DNA of 64,000 nucleotides. Source: an uncultured Oscillospiraceae bacterium (lineage in GTDB: Bacteria > Bacillota > Clostridia > Oscillospirales > Oscillospiraceae). How positions within the stretch are numbered: position 1 is the first letter of the stretch; the number at the start of each line of letters is the position of its first letter. Location: contig CANQMW010000002.1 in assembly GCA_947625045.1 (NCBI GenBank), forward strand, positions 1 to 64,000. Direction: 5' to 3'. This document shows, piece by piece, positions 59,809 through 64,000 of the stretch. The notes under the pieces were generated by a model. It was given only the letters and a program-made list of their open reading frames with translations, had not been told where the DNA came from and ran no database searches. A program made the position numbers and the translations under genes.

Positions 59809-61377
59809 TCACATGAGAGGGGCGGCGATCTTCAAGAGCGCCGCGGCCAGGCGGGTGGAGAGCTTCATGTTCTTCACCGTCTCCTCCGTCACAAGGCGGC
59901 ACTGGGGGAAGGTGTCCTGAAAGTCCCCCATGATGTCTTTCAGGACCGGGGACTTGTAGAGGTAGGCCGCGCACTCGAAGTTGAGGTAGAGGCTCCGGTA
60001 GTCCAAATTAATGGTGCCAACCACGGCGCAGGTGTCATCGGCCAGGAACACCTTGGAGTGGATGAACCCGGGGGCGTATTCGTATATCTTCACCCCCGCC
60101 TCCGTCAGGGCCTTATAGTGGCCCTTTGCCAGGAGGTTGGCGTACTTCTTGTCCGGGATGCCCGGCAGGATGATGCGCACGTCCACGCCCCGGCGGGCGG
60201 CGAAGGTGAGGGCCGTGGCCATCTCCCCGTCCAGGATGAGATAGGGGGTCATGATGTACACATACCGCCGGGCGGTGTTGAGGATGTGCAGATAGAACAT
60301 CTCCCCGGTGCGCTCGTCGTCCATGGGGCTGTCCCCGTAGGGGATGACGTAGCCCAGGCTGCCGTCGGAGGCGGGGCCGGGGTCATTGAGGTACGGCGCG
60401 TATTCCTGCTGCTTCTCGCCGGCGTTCCATATCCGCAGGAACATGAGCGTCATGCTGCGCACCGCGTCGCCGGTGAGCATGATGCCCTCGTCCTTCCAGT
60501 GGCCGAACTTCTCCCGGCGGTTGATGTACTCGTCCGCCAGGTTCACCCCGCCGGTGAAGCCCACCTTCCCGTCTATCACCAATATCTTCCGGTGGTCCCG
60601 GTTGTTGTAGCTGGTGGAGATGAAGGGCCGGATGGGGGCGAAGACCTTGCACTGGATGCCAAGGGCCCGCAGGGTCTTGGGGTAGCTGGCCGGCAGGCGC
60701 AGCAGGGAGCAGGTGCCGTCATAGAGGACCCGCACGTCCACGCCCTGGCGTACCTTGCGCTTCAGGATGTCCAGTACGGCGTCCCACATCTCCCCCTCCT
60801 CCATGATGAAGTACTCCAGGAAGATGAACTTCTCCGCCTTCTCCAGCTCCCGCAGGAGGGCGGCATATTTGTCCTCCCCCTGGGGGTAGTACTCGGCGGC
60901 GGTGTTTTCATATACGGCGAAGCCGTTGCGCTTGGATGCGTACACGGCGAGGGGATAGAGGTCCGGCTCGGACTCTTTAAGCCGCTCCATGAGTTCTTTT
61001 TGCTGGGGCATATAGGGGGCGCTGGCTTCCACCTGGGCCCGGAAGATGCGCTGCTCTGCCCGGTGGCCAAGATCAAAGGTGATAAAAAGATAAAGGAGCA
61101 CACCGAACACCGGCACCAGCGCGATGATGACGCACCAGCTCAGCTTGACGCTGGGGTCAGAGCCGGTGTTCAGCAGATACACCAAAAACAGCCCCGCCAG
61201 CAGGTCTACTGCCCAGGTCAGATAGAAGCTGGACCGCTGCAGCCGGAAGAAGAGCAGGAAGATGAAGAGGAACTGCATCAGCAGCAGGATGGCCGCCACG
61301 GCGCCCCGGCCGAACACGATGCTCAAAAACCCCCGCCGGGACCGAGTGTTCCGGGAGTTATTTTCTTTTTCCGGCAT
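59809..61377 (-). CDS. cls: Cardiolipin synthase (phospholipase D family)
   Basis: Two HKD motifs (NRDHRKILVIDGKVGFTGG; IHSKVFLADDTCAVVGTINLDYRS); start at MPEKENNSR. Confidence 0.93.
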   Translation of the reverse strand: MPEKENNSRNTRSRRGFLSIVFGRGAVAAILLLMQFLFIFLLFFRLQRSSFYLTWAVDLLAGLFLVYLLNTGSDPSVKLSWCVIIALVPVFGVLLYLFITFDLGHRAEQRIFRAQVEASAPYMPQQKELMERLKESEPDLYPLAVYASKRNGFAVYENTAAEYYPQGEDKYAALLRELEKAEKFIFLEYFIMEEGEMWDAVLDILKRKVRQGVDVRVLYDGTCSLLRLPASYPKTLRALGIQCKVFAPIRPFISTSYNNRDHRKILVIDGKVGFTGGVNLADEYINRREKFGHWKDEGIMLTGDAVRSMTLMFLRIWNAGEKQQEYAPYLNDPGPASDGSLGYVIPYGDSPMDDERTGEMFYLHILNTARRYVYIMTPYLILDGEMATALTFAARRGVDVRIILPGIPDKKYANLLAKGHYKALTEAGVKIYEYAPGFIHSKVFLADDTCAVVGTINLDYRSLYLNFECAAYLYKSPVLKDIMGDFQDTFPQCRLVTEETVKNMKLSTRLAAALLKIAAPLM

Positions 61378-61481
61378 GGCACGTTCCCCCTGTTCTTTCA
61401 GTCTCCTTATTATAATACTGCCACGCTTGGGCGGAAAAATCAAGTAGCGGGGTGTGCGCGCAAAAAATAACGAAGAGGCAC

Positions 61482-61510
61482 TTGACAGGGCGGGATGCAT
61501 ATGATAACAT
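61482..61510 (+). promoter_or_regulatory. Promoter of arsR-like gene
   Basis: TTGACA, 17 bp, TAACAT, overlapping the operator. Confidence 0.55.
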
Positions 61511-61531
61511 ATGAACAATAATTCATATGTT
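61506..61531 (+). promoter_or_regulatory. ArsR/SmtB-type operator
   Basis: AACATATGAA-CAATAA-TTCATATGTT perfect inverted repeat. Confidence 0.8.
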
Positions 61532-61551
61532 TGTTTGAAGGAGGCAGGACC

Positions 61552-61911
61552 ATGGCGGAGAACGATGTGGAGCGGTGCGGTTTTCTGTTCGTCCATGAGG
61601 CCGTGGTGGAGCAGGTGTTGTCCGAGATGCCGGCCGACGAAAAGCTCTACGACCTGGCGGAGCTTTTCAAGGTCTTCGGCGACTCCACCCGCATCAAAAT
61701 TCTGTACGCCCTGTTCGAGGCGGAGCTTTGCGTGTGCGACATTGCCCAGCTTCTGGGCCTGACCCAGTCCGCCGTGAGCCACCAGCTGCGGGTGTTGAAG
61801 GCGGGGCGGCTGGTGAAGCCCCGGAAGGACGGCAAGACGGTATTCTACTCCCTGGCCGATGACCATGTGCGGACCCTCATCGCCCAGGGCATGGAACATA
61901 TCGAGGAATAA
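61552..61911 (+). CDS. ArsR/SmtB-family metalloregulator (CadC/CmtR-like)
   Basis: FKVFGDSTRIKILYALFEAELCVCDIAQLLGLTQSAVSHQLRVLKAGRLVKPRKDGKTVFYSL (ELCVCD metal motif). Confidence 0.93.
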   Translation: MAENDVERCGFLFVHEAVVEQVLSEMPADEKLYDLAELFKVFGDSTRIKILYALFEAELCVCDIAQLLGLTQSAVSHQLRVLKAGRLVKPRKDGKTVFYSLADDHVRTLIAQGMEHIEE

Positions 61912-61924
61912 TGCCCTCCCAAAA

Positions 61925-62048
61925 GCCTCCCCTGTGCAAGGGGAGGTGGGCCGCCGTAAGGCGGCTCGGAGGGGTTGTAAACGTTCGTGACGCAACAATC
62001 CCTCAGTCAGCGCTTACGCGCTGCCAGCTCCCTTTGCACAAGGGAGCC
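61925..62048 (-). repeat. Dispersed multi-hairpin element, copy 7
   Basis: gcctcccctgtgcaaggggaggtgggccgccgtaaggcggctcggaggggttgt...acaatccctcagtcagcgcttacgcgctgccagctccctttgcacaagggagcc. Confidence 0.9.
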
Positions 62049-62084
62049 TAAGAGGAATTAATTAAATGAGAGGAGATATACATC

Positions 62085-62306
62085 ATGAAAAAGTCATTCA
62101 AGCTGGTGGACCTGGACTGCGCCAACTGCGCCCGGAAGATGGAGGACGCCATCAAGAAGCTGGACGGCGTCAACGACGCCACCGTCAGCTTCCTCACCCA
62201 GAAGATGACCGTGGACGCGGACGACGGCCGCTTCGACGACATCATGAAGCAGGTGGTCAAGTGCTGCAAGCGGGTGGAGCCCGACTGTGAGATCGTGCTG
62301 AAGTGA
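62085..62306 (+). CDS. Stand-alone heavy-metal-associated (HMA) domain protein
   Basis: KLVDLDCANCARKMEDAIKKLDGVNDATVSFLTQKMTVDAD. Confidence 0.9.
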   Translation: MKKSFKLVDLDCANCARKMEDAIKKLDGVNDATVSFLTQKMTVDADDGRFDDIMKQVVKCCKRVEPDCEIVLK

Positions 62307-62319
62307 GGAGGCGGGGCCC

Positions 62320-64000
62320 ATGACCCGGAAGGAGAAAAAGGCCCTGGCCCGCATCCTCGCGGCCGGGGCGCTGCTCATCGCGGTGAGCATCTGGAAGCCG
62401 GAGGGCTATATCGCCCTGGCGGCGTATCTGGTGCCCTACGCCGTGGTGGGCTGGGACGTGCTGTGGAAGGCGGTGCGGAACATCGCCCACGGGCAGGTGT
62501 TCGACGAGAACTTCCTCATGGCCCTGGCCACCGTGGGGGCCCTGGCCCTGGGGGAGTATTCCGAGGCCGTGGGCGTCATGCTCTTCTACCAGGTGGGCGA
62601 GCTGTTCCAGACCCACGCCGTGGGCCAGAGCCGCAAGTCCATCGCCGCCCTCATGGACATCCGCCCGGATACCGCGACCGTAGAGCGGGACGGGGCGTTC
62701 GTGGAGGCGGACCCGGAAGAGGTGGCCGTGGGCGACGTCATCCAGGTGAAGCCGGGGGAGAAGGTGCCCCTGGACGGGGTGGTGCTCACCGGCACGTCCA
62801 CATTGGACACCGCCGCCCTCACCGGCGAGAGCGTGCCCCGGCGCATAGCCGAGGGGGACGAGATCGTCTCCGGGTGCGTGAACCTGTCGGGCGTGCTCAC
62901 CATCCGGGTGACCAAGCCCTTCGGGGAGAGCACCGTGGCGAAGATATTGGAGCTGGTGGAGAACGCCGCCAGCAAGAAGGCCCAGGCGGAGAACTTCATC
63001 ACCCGCTTCGCCCGGGTATACACCCCCGCGGTGGTCATCGGCGCGGTGTGCCTGGCCCTGATCCCGCCGCTGTTCACAGGCGGATGGGCCACCTGGGTCC
63101 ACCGGGCGCTCATCTTCCTGGTCATCAGCTGCCCCTGCGCGCTGGTCATCTCCATCCCCCTGGCCTTCTTCGGGGGCATCGGCGGGGCGTCCCGCCGGGG
63201 CATCCTGGTGAAGGGAGGCAACTATCTGGAAAAGCTGGCCCAGGTGAAGGTGGCCGTGTTCGACAAGACCGGCACCCTCACCAAGGGCGAATTCGAGGTG
63301 GCCGCCGTCCATCCGGCGGCGGGCGTGACGGAGGATATGCTCTTGGAGTCCGCCGCCCTCGCGGAGCAGTACTCCACCCACCCCATCGCCCAGTCCCTCC
63401 TGCGGGCCTATGGCAAGGCCCCGGACCCGGCCCGGGCCGCTGACGTGTCAGAGGTCGCCGGCCAGGGCGTCACCGCCCTGGTGGACGGGGAGAAGGTGGC
63501 CGCCGGCAACCGGCGGCTCATGCAGACCCAGGGCCTGGACGCCCCCGAGGACGGCTGCGCCGGCACGGTGGTCCATGTGGCCCGGGCGGGGCAGTATATG
63601 GGCCATATCCTCATCGCCGACGGGGTGAAAGAGACCACCCCCGCCGCCATCCGGGAGCTGAAAGAGCGGGGCATCCGCACCGTCATGCTCACCGGCGACG
63701 CCCAGGCCGTGGGCGACGCGGTAGGGAAGGAATTGGGCCTGGACGAGGTCCACGGCGGGCTCCTGCCTGGGGACAAGGTGGACCGGCTGGAGGCCATCCT
63801 GGCCCAAAAGGACCCCAAAAGCGCCCTGGCCTATGTGGGCGACGGGGTGAACGACGCGCCGGTCTTAAGCCGGGCGGACGTGGGCGTGGCCATGGGAGCC
63901 ATGGGCTCCGACGCCGCCTTGGAGGCGGCGGACGTGGTGCTCATGGACGACGACCTGGGCAAGCTGGTCCAGGCCATGGACGTGGCCCGCAAGTGCAGCC
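62320..64000 (+). CDS. Heavy-metal-translocating P-type ATPase (Zn/Cd/Pb type), truncated by window end
   Basis: MTRKEKKALARILAAGALLI...; SCPCALV; DKTGTLTKG; GDGVNDAPVL; no stop before 64000, hence absent from the ORF track. Confidence 0.93.
   Translation, partial: MTRKEKKALARILAAGALLIAVSIWKPEGYIALAAYLVPYAVVGWDVLWKAVRNIAHGQVFDENFLMALATVGALALGEYSEAVGVMLFYQVGELFQTHAVGQSRKSIAALMDIRPDTATVERDGAFVEADPEEVAVGDVIQVKPGEKVPLDGVVLTGTSTLDTAALTGESVPRRIAEGDEIVSGCVNLSGVLTIRVTKPFGESTVAKILELVENAASKKAQAENFITRFARVYTPAVVIGAVCLALIPPLFTGGWATWVHRALIFLVISCPCALVISIPLAFFGGIGGASRRGILVKGGNYLEKLAQVKVAVFDKTGTLTKGEFEVAAVHPAAGVTEDMLLESAALAEQYSTHPIAQSLLRAYGKAPDPARAADVSEVAGQGVTALVDGEKVAAGNRRLMQTQGLDAPEDGCAGTVVHVARAGQYMGHILIADGVKETTPAAIRELKERGIRTVMLTGDAQAVGDAVGKELGLDEVHGGLLPGDKVDRLEAILAQKDPKSALAYVGDGVNDAPVLSRADVGVAMGAMGSDAALEAADVVLMDDDLGKLVQAMDVARKCS

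Noticed and set aside
59731-61470. 579-aa plus-strand ORF over cls
   Set aside because: Mirror frame of cardiolipin synthase with HKD motifs on the minus strand

Overview
High-GC Bacillota window whose gene content resembles a butyrate-producing Oscillospiraceae/Clostridia chromosome (taxonomy is inferred from gene content only). Recognisable modules: AgrC-like GHKL kinase/LytTR regulator; tRNA-Arg(ACG); ymdB with yhaO/yhaN-like repair genes; CIRCE-groES-groEL; a decayed IS3-family element; spoIIP; a SleB-type hydrolase; rsmG; pcrA/uvrD; a MATE exporter; cca; trxB-like/trxA/valS; spoIIAA-spoIIAB-sigF; a crt-hbd-bcd-etfBA butyrate operon with convergent thl; two CoA-transferase paralogues; a 2-oxoacid:ferredoxin oxidoreductase operon; a cardiolipin synthase; and an ArsR/HMA/P-type ATPase metal module cut by the window end. 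Main points for follow-up: (1) a dispersed ~104-140 bp intergenic element, seven full copies, with several hairpins whose stem sequences change between copies while pairing is kept; (2) two loci that each pair a homologous ~50 aa protein of unknown function divergently with two small DNA-binding proteins; (3) two tandem short peptides with double-glycine-type leaders beside an XRE regulator; (4) Rex-like operators at the crt operon and thl promoters; (5) several unusual architectures (TPR-NucS-like fusion, single-domain pyruvate kinase-like protein, P-loop ATPase between a CoA-transferase and an oxoacid oxidoreductase). All calls are by eye from the sequence and the supplied ORF track; no database search was run.
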